Notes under the pieces: model-generated
The model's database searches: none
What the model was told of the DNA's origin: nothing
What the model saw: only the letters and a program-made list of their open reading frames with translations
Source of the DNA: CAXTEJ01 sp964243295
Lineage (GTDB): Bacteria > Actinomycetota > Actinomycetes > Actinomycetales > Angustibacteraceae
Length of the DNA: 16,930 nt
Reading direction: 5' to 3'
NCBI GenBank assembly: GCA_964243295.1
Contig: CAXTEJ010000066.1
Location: forward strand, 1 to 16,930
Shown: one piece after another, positions 7,424 through 15,143 of the stretch
Layout of the letters: each line of letters starts with the position of its first letter
Position numbering within the stretch: the stretch's first letter is position 1
Program-made: the position numbers and the translations under genes

Positions 7424-8398
7424 GTGCAGCGATGGAACGAGCTGGCCGAGGTGCCACCGGGCTTCGGCCCCTCCGTGGTGACCCTGGGCAACTTCGACGG
7501 CGTCCACGCGGGCCACCGGATCGTCCTCGGCCGGGTCGTCGAGGCGGCCCGAGCCGCAGGCGCGCAAGCGGTCGCGGTGACGTTCGACCCGCACCCGCTG
7601 CAGGTGCTCCACCCCGAGCGCGCACCCGAGCAAATCACCGGCCTGGAGCAACGGCTGAGCCTGATCGCGGCCACCGGCATCGATGGGGTCGTGGTCATGC
7701 CGTTCACCCCTGAGCTGGCCCAGTGGGGTCCCGAGCGGTTCGTGCAGGAGGTCCTCGTCGGCGCGCTCGGCGCCGTCGCCGTCGTCGTCGGGCGCGACAC
7801 CCGCTTCGGCCACCGCAACAGCGGCGACGTGGGCACGCTGGCCGCGCTCGGGGCGGCGCACGGCTTCGTCGTCGAGGTGGTGGACGACCTCGAGCCCGAG
7901 TCGGCGTCCCGGCGCTCGTCGTCCTCGTGGACCCGCGAGCTGCTCGCCGCAGGGGACGTCGCCGCGGCGGCCACCCTGCTCGGTCGCCCCCACCGGCTCA
8001 CCGCCGAGGTGGTGCACGGCGACCACCGTGGGCGCGAGCTCGGCTACCCGACGGCGAACCTGGCCCCGCACGTCGACGGTCTGGTGCCCGCCGACGGCGT
8101 GTACGCCGGGTGGATGCTGCGTGCCTCGCTGCCCGAGGACGCCGCCGACCGGCTCCTGCCGGCGGCGGTCAGCATCGGCACCAACCCCACGTTCGAGGGG
8201 CTCGAGCGCCGGGTCGAGGCCTACGTGCTCGACCGCACCGACCTGGACCTGTACGGCGAGACGGTCTCGCTCGAGCTGATCAGCCGGCTGCGGCCGACCG
8301 TGCGCTTCGACGGGATCCCGGCTCTGATCGAGCAGATGGAGCGCGACGTCGACCAGTGCCGGCAGCTGCTCGGCCGGGCCATCGTGCCGGGTGCCTGA
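7424..8398 (+). CDS. ribF: Bifunctional riboflavin kinase / FAD synthetase
   Basis: Makes FMN from riboflavin and ATP, then FAD from FMN and ATP. The 324-residue protein starts with GTG at 7424 (VQRWNELAEVPPGFGPSVVTLGNFDGVHAGH). The N-terminal nucleotidyltransferase domain has GNFDGVHAGH (residues 22-31) and TFDPHP, then GRDTRFGHRNSGD. The C-terminal riboflavin kinase domain has GYPTAN (PTAN 209-212), DGVYAGW, SIGTNPTF, and ends SLELISRLRPTVRFDGIPALIEQ. All expected motifs are intact and length is normal. It is divergent from the Mur ligase gene across a 158-nt spacer and convergent with the glycosyltransferase gene ending at 8468. In many Actinobacteria ribF lies between truB and rpsO, which is its position here apart from the two inserted minus-strand blocks. 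Confidence 0.96.
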   Translation: MQRWNELAEVPPGFGPSVVTLGNFDGVHAGHRIVLGRVVEAARAAGAQAVAVTFDPHPLQVLHPERAPEQITGLEQRLSLIAATGIDGVVVMPFTPELAQWGPERFVQEVLVGALGAVAVVVGRDTRFGHRNSGDVGTLAALGAAHGFVVEVVDDLEPESASRRSSSSWTRELLAAGDVAAAATLLGRPHRLTAEVVHGDHRGRELGYPTANLAPHVDGLVPADGVYAGWMLRASLPEDAADRLLPAAVSIGTNPTFEGLERRVEAYVLDRTDLDLYGETVSLELISRLRPTVRFDGIPALIEQMERDVDQCRQLLGRAIVPGA

Positions 8399-8467
8399 GC
8401 TAAAGTCGACCTCCGAGCTGTGCGTGCGCCCGATGCCGGCAGGAGCCGCGCGCCGCAGCCGGGGACG

Positions 8468-9547
8468 TCAGCGGGTCATCAAGCTGGTGATGCCGAACTG
8501 CCGGTTGCTCGTGACCAGCTCACGGTGCTCACGGGACAGGTCCGTGCGCCGCAGCAGTGCGTCGCACGCGCGGATGCACCCGGTCGCGTCTCCCGTCCAG
8601 TAGGCGCTGACGGACCACTCGATGGGCAGCAGGACCTCGTGGACGATGGGTGAGACGAACAGCAGGTCCTGCGGCACGGCGGTGTCCCGTCCTGCGGTCG
8701 CGAGCGCGAGGGCGGTGCGGAACTGGCGGCGTTCGTTGAGCCGCTTGACGGCCCCGTGGAGCGCCTCCAGCCGGGTCGGGCGAAGCTCCCAGGCGGTGAG
8801 CAGCGACGACAAGCCGCCCGGCCAGTCGTCCAGCTCGTCCGCCTTCAGCAGCCCTGCCTGGTAGTGGGCGTAGTAGACCTCCTCGTCGAAGCCGGCGAGG
8901 GTGGCGCGGCGCTCGTACGCGGCGACGGCCTCGTGAGGCCGGCCGAGGTTCTGCAGCGTCTGGGCGAGGTAGAACCAGCTCCGCGGATCGTCAGGGTCGC
9001 GCGTGACAGCCTTCGTCAGCAGTCGCAGATCGCGCTCGTACTTGTCAGCCCGCGAGCCGCCGTCCGCATGATGGACGACGTCCAGACCGCTCAAGCGGTC
9101 CTCGTCGAACGGCGCGTCGCACGTCAGGTACTCGTGGGTCTCGCCGACGTACCGCCACGGCAGATCGGTCCGGACGATGCGCCGGTTCCAGTAGGTGGGG
9201 TTGCCGGCGTGGGCGACGTAGTAGGAGTCGGCCCGCAGGGAGGACAGGACCGATGGATCACCGTGCACCGTCATGTCGGCGTCGATGAGCAGCACGTAGT
9301 CCGATGCGCCCTTGGCGAGGTCGAGAAGCTCGCTGCGATTGTGTCCGAAATCCACCCAGGGCCGTTGGAACAGTTTTCCCGGCAGGCCCGTGAGGGCCGC
9401 GTGAATGCGAGCCACGGTGTCGTCCTGCGATCCCGTGTCCACCACGGTCCAGGTGTCGATGAAAGGCCTGACACTCGCCAGGCAGCGCTCGATGACTGCT
9501 GACTCGTCCTTGACGATCAGCGCCAGCCCGACGCTTTGCGATGACAT
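8468..9547 (-). CDS. Family 2 glycosyltransferase with TPR-like C-terminus
   Basis: A 359-residue cytoplasmic GT2 (GT-A fold) enzyme. N-terminal motifs: VGLALIVKDESAVIERCL (nucleotide-binding start), DTGSQDDT (37-44) and the metal-binding DAD (89-91). NRRIVRTDLPWRYVGETHEYL is the acceptor-side segment seen in this subgroup. After about residue 190 the chain becomes helical and TPR-like (DPRSWFYLAQTLQNLGRPHEAVAAYERRA), an architecture known in protein or peptide glycosyltransferases of the SunS type. ATG 9547 has GAGGAG about 12 nt upstream. The gene begins 36 nt after the TPR lipoprotein gene on the same strand, so they are probably one operon. Donor and acceptor are unknown; the nearby collagen-like protein is a candidate acceptor by context only. 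Confidence 0.88.
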   Translation of the reverse strand: MSSQSVGLALIVKDESAVIERCLASVRPFIDTWTVVDTGSQDDTVARIHAALTGLPGKLFQRPWVDFGHNRSELLDLAKGASDYVLLIDADMTVHGDPSVLSSLRADSYYVAHAGNPTYWNRRIVRTDLPWRYVGETHEYLTCDAPFDEDRLSGLDVVHHADGGSRADKYERDLRLLTKAVTRDPDDPRSWFYLAQTLQNLGRPHEAVAAYERRATLAGFDEEVYYAHYQAGLLKADELDDWPGGLSSLLTAWELRPTRLEALHGAVKRLNERRQFRTALALATAGRDTAVPQDLLFVSPIVHEVLLPIEWSVSAYWTGDATGCIRACDALLRRTDLSREHRELVTSNRQFGITSLMTR

Positions 9548-9583
9548 GGGCGGCGCGGTCTCCTCACGTGGTAGGCGCTCCGG

Positions 9584-10171
9584 TCAGGAGGTCGCTTTCA
9601 CTGTCGGTATACGCGCCTTGAACTTCGGGTCCAGCTCGACGGCACGATTGATCTCCCTCACGCTCTGCGCCGACTTCCCGAGCCGGCGCAGCAGCAGACC
9701 CAAGTTGAAATGCGCGCCGGCGTCATCGGGGTTGGACTTGATCGCCCGCTGGTAGAGCTCGGCGGCCTTCTTGGCGTCACCGCGCTCGTCGGTGAGGATC
9801 GCGAGGTTGTAGAGTGCGGGATTGAATGCGGCGTCGAGCTCGAGTACCTGGTCGTAGTGCTTGACGGCCGTGGCCTCGTCACCGCCGAGCTGTGCGATGA
9901 CGCCGAGGTTGTAGTACGCGTACTTGTTCTTCGGGTCCATCTTGGCCAACGCCTCGAAATCCGCCTTGGCCTGGTTCGTCTTTCCTGCGGCCTGTTCCTG
10001 CAGGGCGCGGTCAAGAAGCTGAGCCTCCGGCCCTGCGGACGACGTCGGCGCCGAGGGTGCGGTCGCCGACGGCTCGTCGGCTCCGCTGCAGGCAGACACC
10101 AGCAGAAGGGTCGCGAGCAGTGCGCCCGCGGGTATGCGGCGAGCCAGGCGGTGCGATGTGGTGAATGTCAT
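9584..10171 (-). CDS. TPR-repeat lipoprotein
   Basis: A 195-residue exported protein. The N-terminus has RRIP, a hydrophobic stretch and lipobox LVSAC with Cys28 as the acylation site, then a Ser/Ala/Pro linker (29-47). Residues about 50-184 form four tetratricopeptide repeats; clear units start at YAYYNLGVIAQLGGDEATAV (84), NPALYNLAILTDERGDAKKA (117) and AGAHFNLGLLLRRLGKSAQS (151). It should sit on the outer face of the membrane as a protein-interaction scaffold. ATG 10171 has GAAGGG 5 nt upstream. It is upstream of the glycosyltransferase gene with 36 nt between them. Third positions carry more A/T than in the housekeeping genes. The partner protein is unknown. Confidence 0.9.
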   Translation of the reverse strand: MTFTTSHRLARRIPAGALLATLLLVSACSGADEPSATAPSAPTSSAGPEAQLLDRALQEQAAGKTNQAKADFEALAKMDPKNKYAYYNLGVIAQLGGDEATAVKHYDQVLELDAAFNPALYNLAILTDERGDAKKAAELYQRAIKSNPDDAGAHFNLGLLLRRLGKSAQSVREINRAVELDPKFKARIPTVKATS

Positions 10172-10513
10172 CGAAACCCTTCATGTCTGCCGCCGTTCGG
10201 CCCCTGCAGCGTACCGAGGCGGCCGCCGACTTGTGGGCGAGAGCGCCGAATGGGTGAGCGAATGGTCGGTGTTCGTCCCGCCACGGGCGTGTCGAATCGG
10301 CGAGTTGTCGTTGTTGTCCATTCACGGGACAGGATCTTGACCGAGGCGGACAGCGCCGCACGACCAGCAGTGTGTGCTCATGAATGCGACGAACCGCCCT
10401 GGCGGCCGGACGAGCGACGTCGGCATCTCCACCCTCACGCCCGCGCCGGCCATCGGACGAGGCGATGCGGACCCGACCAGGTGCAGTCGGGTCCGCATCT
10501 GCTCATGAACCGG
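10172..10513. other. 342-nt intergenic region between collagen-like and TPR lipoprotein genes
   Basis: No gene is supported here. It holds a strong hairpin just after the collagen-like gene (10464-10499). A weak -10-like TACGCT (10213-10208, minus strand) lies about 37 nt upstream of the lipoprotein ATG. The short frames on either strand have no RBS or family-like content. Confidence 0.5.
10464..10499 (-). terminator. 14-bp hairpin terminator after collagen-like gene
   Basis: Bases 10464-10477 pair perfectly with 10486-10499 around an 8-nt loop. On the minus strand it begins 14 nt after the TAA of the collagen-like gene at 10514. No T-run follows, but position and stability fit a terminator separating it from the lipoprotein-glycosyltransferase pair. 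Confidence 0.7.
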
Positions 10514-12932
10514 TTATGAGCCGCAGATCGCGAATGCGGTGATCGTCACAAGTCCTTGGCCACTCTGGGTGACCACGGCCCTGGCCTCGAAAGCCGTTCC
10601 ACTGGCGGGGGCCGAGGACAGGACGGCTCCCCGGGCGCCGTTGGCGTTGCCGTTGCTCGTGGTGACCGTTGCACCACCGCCCAGCAGTCTCATGCCGCTT
10701 GCGCACGTCGCCGTCGACGTGGCCGTCGCGGTGCCGTTGTTGGGGTTGTTCCCCGTGCTGGCCGGCCCTCCCGTCACGATCGTCGTGCTCCCGATGACGC
10801 CCGCAGCACCGGTGGCACCGGTGGCACCGGTGTCACCCCTGGCGCCGGCCGGTCCTGCAGGCCCGGTCGCGCCGGCCGGTCCAGTGGCGCCCTGCGGTCC
10901 GGCCACCGTGCTGTCGGCGCCAGCAGGCCCTCGAGGCCCGGCAGGTCCGGTCGCACCCTGCGGTCCGGCCACCGTGCTGTCGGCGCCAGCGGCCCCCTGG
11001 GGACCAGCTGCGCCAGTGGCGCCCTGTGCGCCGGTGGCACCGTTGGTGCCGTCGGCGCCAGGAGCACCCTGGGCGCCGTCACTGCCCTGGGCGCCTGCAC
11101 TGCCCTGGGCGCCGGCAGGGCCCTGCGGTCCAACGGTTCCTTGCGGACCCTCGGGTCCCGGAGCGCCGATAGCACCCTGAGCGCCGTCGGCGCCGTTCGT
11201 CCCTGCGGCGCCCTGTGCGCCGGGCGCACCTTGAGCGCCGTTGGCGCCGTTCGTTCCTGCGCCACCCTGAGCGCCGGTGGCACCCTGAGCCCCCACAGCA
11301 CCCTCGGGTCCGACTGCGCCCTGCGGGCCCTGAGCTCCCTGGGCGCCGGTCGCGCCGGTCGCACCGTCGGTCCCGCTGGCGCCGGTGGCGCCTTGGGCGC
11401 CGGTCGNNNNNNNNNNNNNNNNNNNNNNNNNNNNNNNNNNNNNNNNNNNNNNNNNNNNNNNNNNNNNNNNNNNNNNNNNNNNNNNNNNNNNNNNNNNNNN
11501 NNNNNNCGTCGGTGCCCTGGGCGCCTTGGGCTCCCTGTGCGCCGTTGGTGCCGTTGGTGCCCTGGGCGCCTTGGGCTCCCTGTGCGCCGTTGGTGCCGTT
11601 GGTGCCGTCGGTGCCCTGGGCGCCTTGGGCTCCCTGTGCGCCGTTGGTGCCGTTGGTGCCGTCGGTGCCCTGGGCGCCTTGGGCTCCCTGTGCGCCGTCA
11701 GTGCCGTTGGTGCCGTCAGTGCCCTGGGCGCCGGTGGCTCCCTGGGGGCCAACAGGGCCTTGCGGACCAACGGCTCCCTGAGCCCCGGCCACCCCCGTCG
11801 CCCCGTCACTGCCATTGGTGCCGTCAGCACCCTGGGCGCCCTGGGCGCCGTTGGTCCCGTCAGCTCCTGCGGCGCCTTGCGCGCCGTTGGTCCCGTCAGC
11901 TCCTGCGGCGCCTTGCGCGCCGGTCGCGCCGTCGGTGCCAGCAGCGCCCTGCACGCCGGTCGCGCCCTCGGGACCAACGGCCCCCTGCGGGCCGACAGCG
12001 CCCTGCGCTCCTTGAGCGCCCTGTGCGCCTTGAGCGCCCTGTGCGCCTTGAGCCCCCTGGGCCCCGTCAGCTCCGTTGGTGCCGGCTGTCCCGTCGGATC
12101 CCTGAGCCCCGGTCGCCCCCTGGGCGCCGTCGGTCCCATCGGCGCCAGCAGCACCCTGAGCGCCGTTGGTCCCTGCGACTCCCGGTGCGCCGGTCGCGCC
12201 CTGGGGACCCAGAGCCCCCTGCGGACCGACCGCCCCCTGTGCCCCCTGCGCACCCTGTGCGCCTTGCGCACCCTGGGCGCCCTGAGCACCCTGTGACCCT
12301 GTCGCACCCTGCGCGCCTGTCGCTCCGCGGGCGCCAGTCGCACCCTGGGCCCCGGTGGCGCCTGCCCCCGTCGCTCCCTGCGCCCCTGAAGCTCCCTGCG
12401 CGCCTGTCGCTCCGCGGGCGCCAGTCGCCCCCTGGGCCCCGGTGGCGCCTGCCCCCGTCGCCCCCTGCGCGCCTGTCGCTCCCCGGGCGCCAGTCGCACC
12501 CTGGGCGCCGGTCGCACCCTGGGCCCCGGTGGCGCCGGCGCCCTTGGCCCCCTGGGCTCCGGTCGCGCCCTGCGCTCCCCTCGCGCCCTGGTAACCGGTG
12601 GCGCCTGTCGCGCCCTTCGCGCCTTGGGCTCCCGTAGCGCCTGTCGCGCCCTTGGCGCCCTGAGGGCCGGCCGGCCCCTGCGGCCCGTGAGCGCCGAACC
12701 TGTCCACCGGGACCGTCGAGTCGCCCGTCGCGCATCTCCCGCTCGCGGGGATGTACAGGACGCCGGTCGACTTCGTCGAGCAGACGTTGACCTGACTGGT
12801 GGCTGAGGCCTGCGCGATACCGGGCCCGAAGGCGCTGAGCACCGTCGCGGTGCCGGTGGCGGCATAGATGGCACGGCGGCTCCACGAGGGAGCCTTCACA
12901 GCTGAGGCGCGCCTCGTGGCACGGTGCGACAT
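10514..12932 (-). CDS. Secreted collagen-like Gly-X-Y repeat protein (contains assembly gap)
   Basis: A large exported protein made mostly of Gly-X-Y triplets. ATG 12932 begins MSHRATRRASAVKAPSW, then a hydrophobic stretch and AQASA, a probable signal peptidase site near residue 43. A short domain with two cysteines (C51, C67) precedes the triplets, which start at about residue 80 and are rich in GAQ, GAT, GTN and GTD, with GPQ/GPA at both ends. Pro is scarce, as in other bacterial collagens. The last 95 residues are non-collagenous, with a Cys pair (TCASGMRLLGGG and FAICGS), a pattern seen in actinobacterial exported proteins. No LPXTG or transmembrane anchor is seen. The frame before the 100-N gap (11407-11506) does not continue after it; since 100 N is a placeholder of unknown length, this is read as one gene, not a frameshift. 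True length is unknown. Confidence 0.85.
10890..10990 (-). repeat. 66-nt direct repeat encoding GADSTVAGPQGATGPAG
   Basis: A 35-nt identical segment occurs at 10890-10924 and 10956-10990, period 66 nt (22 residues). It encodes the non-triplet interruption ADSTVAG followed by PQGATGPAG twice, near the end of the collagenous region. Confidence 0.8.
11407..11506. other. Assembly gap (100 N)
   Basis: Exactly 100 ambiguous bases, the usual placeholder for a scaffold gap of unknown size. It lies inside the collagen-like gene and abuts a 54-nt tandem repeat, so it probably marks a repeat that short reads could not span. Confidence 0.95.
11515..11721 (-). repeat. 54-nt tandem repeat in collagen-like gene
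   Basis: Units begin at 11515, 11560, 11614 and 11668. The first is 45 nt, the next two 54 nt and identical, and the fourth has drifted (GTCAG for GTTGG). The unit encodes the 18 residues GAQGAQGAQGTDGTNGTN on the minus strand. The array begins 9 nt from the assembly gap, so its real copy number is unknown. Confidence 0.85.
12361..12621 (-). repeat. 87-nt tandem repeat with Gly-X-Y register breaks
   Basis: Equivalent positions recur at 12361, 12448 and 12535, an exact 87-nt (29-residue) period. Each unit is nine Gly-X-Y triplets plus a two-residue GA, giving a triplet-register break of the type GAT-GA-GAT. Unit boundaries are approximate because the flanking triplets are similar. Confidence 0.75.
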
Positions 12933-13201
12933 TGCGACATCCCGGAGGTTGGGTGGAGACGGCCGGGCGCCGGTTTCGCCTCTCGCTCCCTGCCGGGCCC
13001 AGTGGCGACCAAGTCGCCCGGCAGATCACAGCGCGCCCACGTGTGTTCCCCCGGAGTCTTAGGGGCGCGGCGGCTCCGCCGCTAGTGAAATCGCGATATT
13101 TTTTCCCTGCGTTCAGACATCTCTGTGAAACATGACTGAGAATTGGCAGAGGGTAGATCGCAGGTCACAGATCGTCACTCTTTCGCAGCCCGACGCGGTC
13201 G
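12933..13201. other. 269-nt intergenic region upstream of collagen-like gene
   Basis: No gene is seen. It holds a 7-bp GC hairpin (13067-13073 with 13076-13082) and an A/T-rich stretch (about 13083-13145, including ATTTTTT at 13096-13102) unusual for this genome. The A/T-rich part probably holds the promoter of the collagen-like gene, but no -35/-10 pair can be called with confidence. Confidence 0.45.
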
Positions 13202-14446
13202 TCAGGCGAGCAGCGGGCCGCCTTGGCGGGGACCGTTCTTCACGCAGATCAGGTGCGCCTGGACGTACGCGATGTTCATCTGCTCGTGCCACGGCGTGGG
13301 GTAGTACGTGCGCAATTGACTGATTTGAAAGCGACCCGTGAGCGTCGGGAGGCTCGGCCGCAGACTCTCCTGCGTGAGGTACCAGAAGCTGTTCTCGTTG
13401 TAGAACGCCACATGGCTGGGATCCTGGAACGCTCCTCGGCCGTCGGTGCTGGGCGTCTCGGTCAGGATCATGCCGCCGTGAACCAGCACCCGGTGGCACT
13501 CGTTGAAGAAGGCTGCACGGTCGGGCAGGCGCTGCAGCAGCTCGCTGGCGGTGATGACACCGACGCTGCCGTCGGTGAACGGCAGCCGGGGGTCGTCGTT
13601 CGCGACGACCAGCACGTGCGCGTCCGAGGGGGCGGAGCCGGGCATGTCCTGCGTGCGCAGGGTCACGGCGTGCAGCTCGTGGCGCTCGGCCCAGGCTGTG
13701 GCGAGCGTGTCGATGTTCTGCAGGTACATGGTGACGGTCTGCTGCTGGATGCGTGCGTTGGTCGCCGGGTCCAGCTGGGTGTTGGTGCCGTGGAGGCGCT
13801 GCTCGTACAGGCACCGCGGCACCCGGTGGAAGTCACCGATGGCGAACAGCCGCATCATCAGGTCCTGGTCGTCCAGCACGTCCAGCGCCGGGTCGTAGCC
13901 GCCTGCCTCGTCGTAGGCCGCCCGTCGGAACGCCCGCACATGATTGGGTGCGTACCAGATGTAGCCCACGTTGTGCGGACTCGGCGAGAGCGCCTGGCAC
14001 CTCAGCCGTGAGACGCCGTCGACGTCCACCTCGTCGTACTCCCAGCCCATGGCCTCATTGAATCGGGTGTAGTTCGACGAACCGTCCTCATTGATCTGCG
14101 TGAAGTCGGAATACACCATCACGATCTTCGGGTCAGCGGTGAAAGCCTTGGCGACCTCGTCGAGACAATCGGATGCCATGCGGTCGTCGTGATCCAGCTC
14201 GACGAGGATGTCACCACTCGCCTGGTCACACGCAGCGCGCTTCGCCGCCCCGACACCCTTGACCGACCGTGGCCCGCGAAGGACCTTGACCCGGTCGTCC
14301 TGCGGCGCGGGCGGCGTCCACTCGCGCGCGCGTCCGTTCAAGAGCACCACCCACTCCCAGTCCTCGTGAGTCTGAGCGAGAAGAGAGCGGTAGCAGTCGT
14401 CGAGAAACTTCGGGTCGTGGCTCGGGGTGAACACCGAGAGCTTCAT
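13202..14446 (-). CDS. Glycosyltransferase family 2 fused to methyltransferase-like domain
   Basis: A 414-residue protein. ATG 14446 is chosen because GAAGGA lies 8 nt upstream and the GT2 homology starts at MKLSVFTPSHD; an in-frame extension to 14503 would run into the promoter. The N-terminal GT2 domain (about 1-230) has LAQTHEDWEWVVLLNG, GDILVELDHDD (DxD-type metal site, 85-88) and LDDQDLMMRL (191-200), the acid-base region. The C-terminal part (about 256-414) resembles the second half of class I methyltransferases (LPFTDGSVGVITASELLQRL, FFNECHRVLVHGGMILTETPS), but no GxGxG SAM motif is seen before it, so methylation is doubtful. Substrate unknown; the adjacent collagen-like gene downstream on the same strand is a candidate acceptor by context. 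Confidence 0.87.
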   Translation of the reverse strand: MKLSVFTPSHDPKFLDDCYRSLLAQTHEDWEWVVLLNGRAREWTPPAPQDDRVKVLRGPRSVKGVGAAKRAACDQASGDILVELDHDDRMASDCLDEVAKAFTADPKIVMVYSDFTQINEDGSSNYTRFNEAMGWEYDEVDVDGVSRLRCQALSPSPHNVGYIWYAPNHVRAFRRAAYDEAGGYDPALDVLDDQDLMMRLFAIGDFHRVPRCLYEQRLHGTNTQLDPATNARIQQQTVTMYLQNIDTLATAWAERHELHAVTLRTQDMPGSAPSDAHVLVVANDDPRLPFTDGSVGVITASELLQRLPDRAAFFNECHRVLVHGGMILTETPSTDGRGAFQDPSHVAFYNENSFWYLTQESLRPSLPTLTGRFQISQLRTYYPTPWHEQMNIAYVQAHLICVKNGPRQGGPLLA

Positions 14447-14508
14447 GAAAAAGATCCTTCGCTCAGCATCGTCGGTGCCGTCCACAGTGCGTGGCAGGGC
14501 CATCGCGG

Positions 14509-14514
14509 ACTATA
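14509..14514 (-). promoter_or_regulatory. -10 element upstream of the GT2 fusion gene
   Basis: On the minus strand the bases 14514-14509 read TATAGT, a strong actinobacterial -10, about 62 nt upstream of the ATG at 14446. No clear -35 lies at the expected distance, so only the -10 is called. Confidence 0.45.
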
Positions 14515-14584
14515 GCCAGCGGGCGGGTCGCTGACCTGATCTCGAGCCGGTCCGCATCGGCCGGGGAGCAGATGCCGGCGCGTC

Positions 14585-14611
14585 TGGACAGCCGCCGGCG
14601 GCTGGTAGTCT
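14585..14611 (+). promoter_or_regulatory. Probable rpsO promoter
   Basis: TGGACA (14585-14590) and TAGTCT (14606-14611) form a -35/-10-like pair with a short 15-nt spacer. A start near 14618 would leave an 83-nt leader that opens with a perfect small hairpin (14619-14632: five base pairs, loop CAGA). The -10 is convincing; the -35 is weak. Confidence 0.45.
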
Positions 14612-14700
14612 GGCGGACGCCGTCAGAACGGCCGCGGACGACGAGAGAGCTCGGGTGGACCTGCCCCGAAGCGCCGCGCAACGACCCACCGAGGAGACCA

Positions 14701-14970
14701 GTGCCGCTCGACGCCGCAACGAAGACCAGCATCATGACCGAGTACGCGACGCACGAGGGTGACACGGGGTCGCCTGAGGTGCAGGTCGCGATGCTCAGCC
14801 GGCGCATCCGGGACCTCACCGAGCACCTGAAGACGCACAAGCACGACCACCACAGCCGCCGCGGGCTGCTGCTGCTGGTCGGCCAGCGTCGCCGGCTGCT
14901 GAACTACCTGAAGAACACCGACATCAACCGCTACCGCTCGCTGATCGAGCGGCTCGGTCTGCGTCGCTGA
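14701..14970 (+). CDS. rpsO: 30S ribosomal protein S15
   Basis: Primary 16S rRNA-binding protein of the 30S platform. The 89-residue product has the normal family length, with TKTSIMTEYATHEGDTGSPEVQVAMLSRRI, the rRNA-contacting LKTHKHDHHSRRGLLLLVGQRRRLLNYL, and the end YRSLIERLGLRR. GTG 14701 is preceded by GAGGAGA (14691-14697), 3-4 nt from the start codon; the open frame continues upstream but without homology. S15 commonly represses its own translation through leader RNA, so the 83-nt leader may be regulatory, though no known S15 site can be named from sequence alone. pnp follows on the same strand after a terminator-like hairpin, the classic rpsO-pnp arrangement. Confidence 0.97.
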   Translation: MPLDAATKTSIMTEYATHEGDTGSPEVQVAMLSRRIRDLTEHLKTHKHDHHSRRGLLLLVGQRRRLLNYLKNTDINRYRSLIERLGLRR

Positions 14971-14982
14971 CCTTCCCGACTC

Positions 14983-15020
14983 GGGGGAGCGTCCCCGGTA
15001 CCCACCGGGAGCGCTCCCCC
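14983..15020 (+). terminator. Terminator / processing hairpin between rpsO and pnp
   Basis: A long imperfect stem: 14983-14991 pair with 15012-15020 (9 bp), then a G-U pair, one mismatch, and 14994-14999 with 15004-15009 (6 bp) around the loop ACCC. It begins 12 nt after the rpsO stop. A weak T-rich tail (CTCGTCGTTCCT) follows. In the same position other bacteria have a terminator plus RNase III site. Confidence 0.75.
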
Positions 15021-15143
15021 TCGTCGTTCCTGCGCCGGCTGCTCGGCGACGCGGCGCAGCGCGATGCACCCCTGCACGACGCACGACCGGCCGCTGCTCG
15101 CACCGGCCGTGAGCACGCTGGCCTGCCTGCGGGCACGCCGGAC

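Noticed and set aside
6276..7481. 401-codon plus-strand frame opposite the Mur ligase
   Set aside because: The Mur ligase motifs on the minus strand account for the region; the plus frame has no recognisable content.
8399..8467. Terminator between converging ribF and glycosyltransferase genes
   Set aside because: Only short stems with large loops can be drawn; no convincing hairpin or T-run.
11515..11721. CRISPR-like repeat array
   Set aside because: Units are directly adjacent 54-nt coding repeats with no unique spacers and no cas genes nearby.
10556..12637. Long plus-strand frames across the collagen-like gene
   Set aside because: They are mirror translations of the Gly-X-Y repeat; the minus strand has signal peptide, RBS-like start and a structured C-terminal domain.
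10514..12932. Frameshifted pseudogene interpretation of the collagen-like gene
   Set aside because: The frame change coincides with a 100-N placeholder gap whose real length is unknown; both flanks are intact coding sequence.
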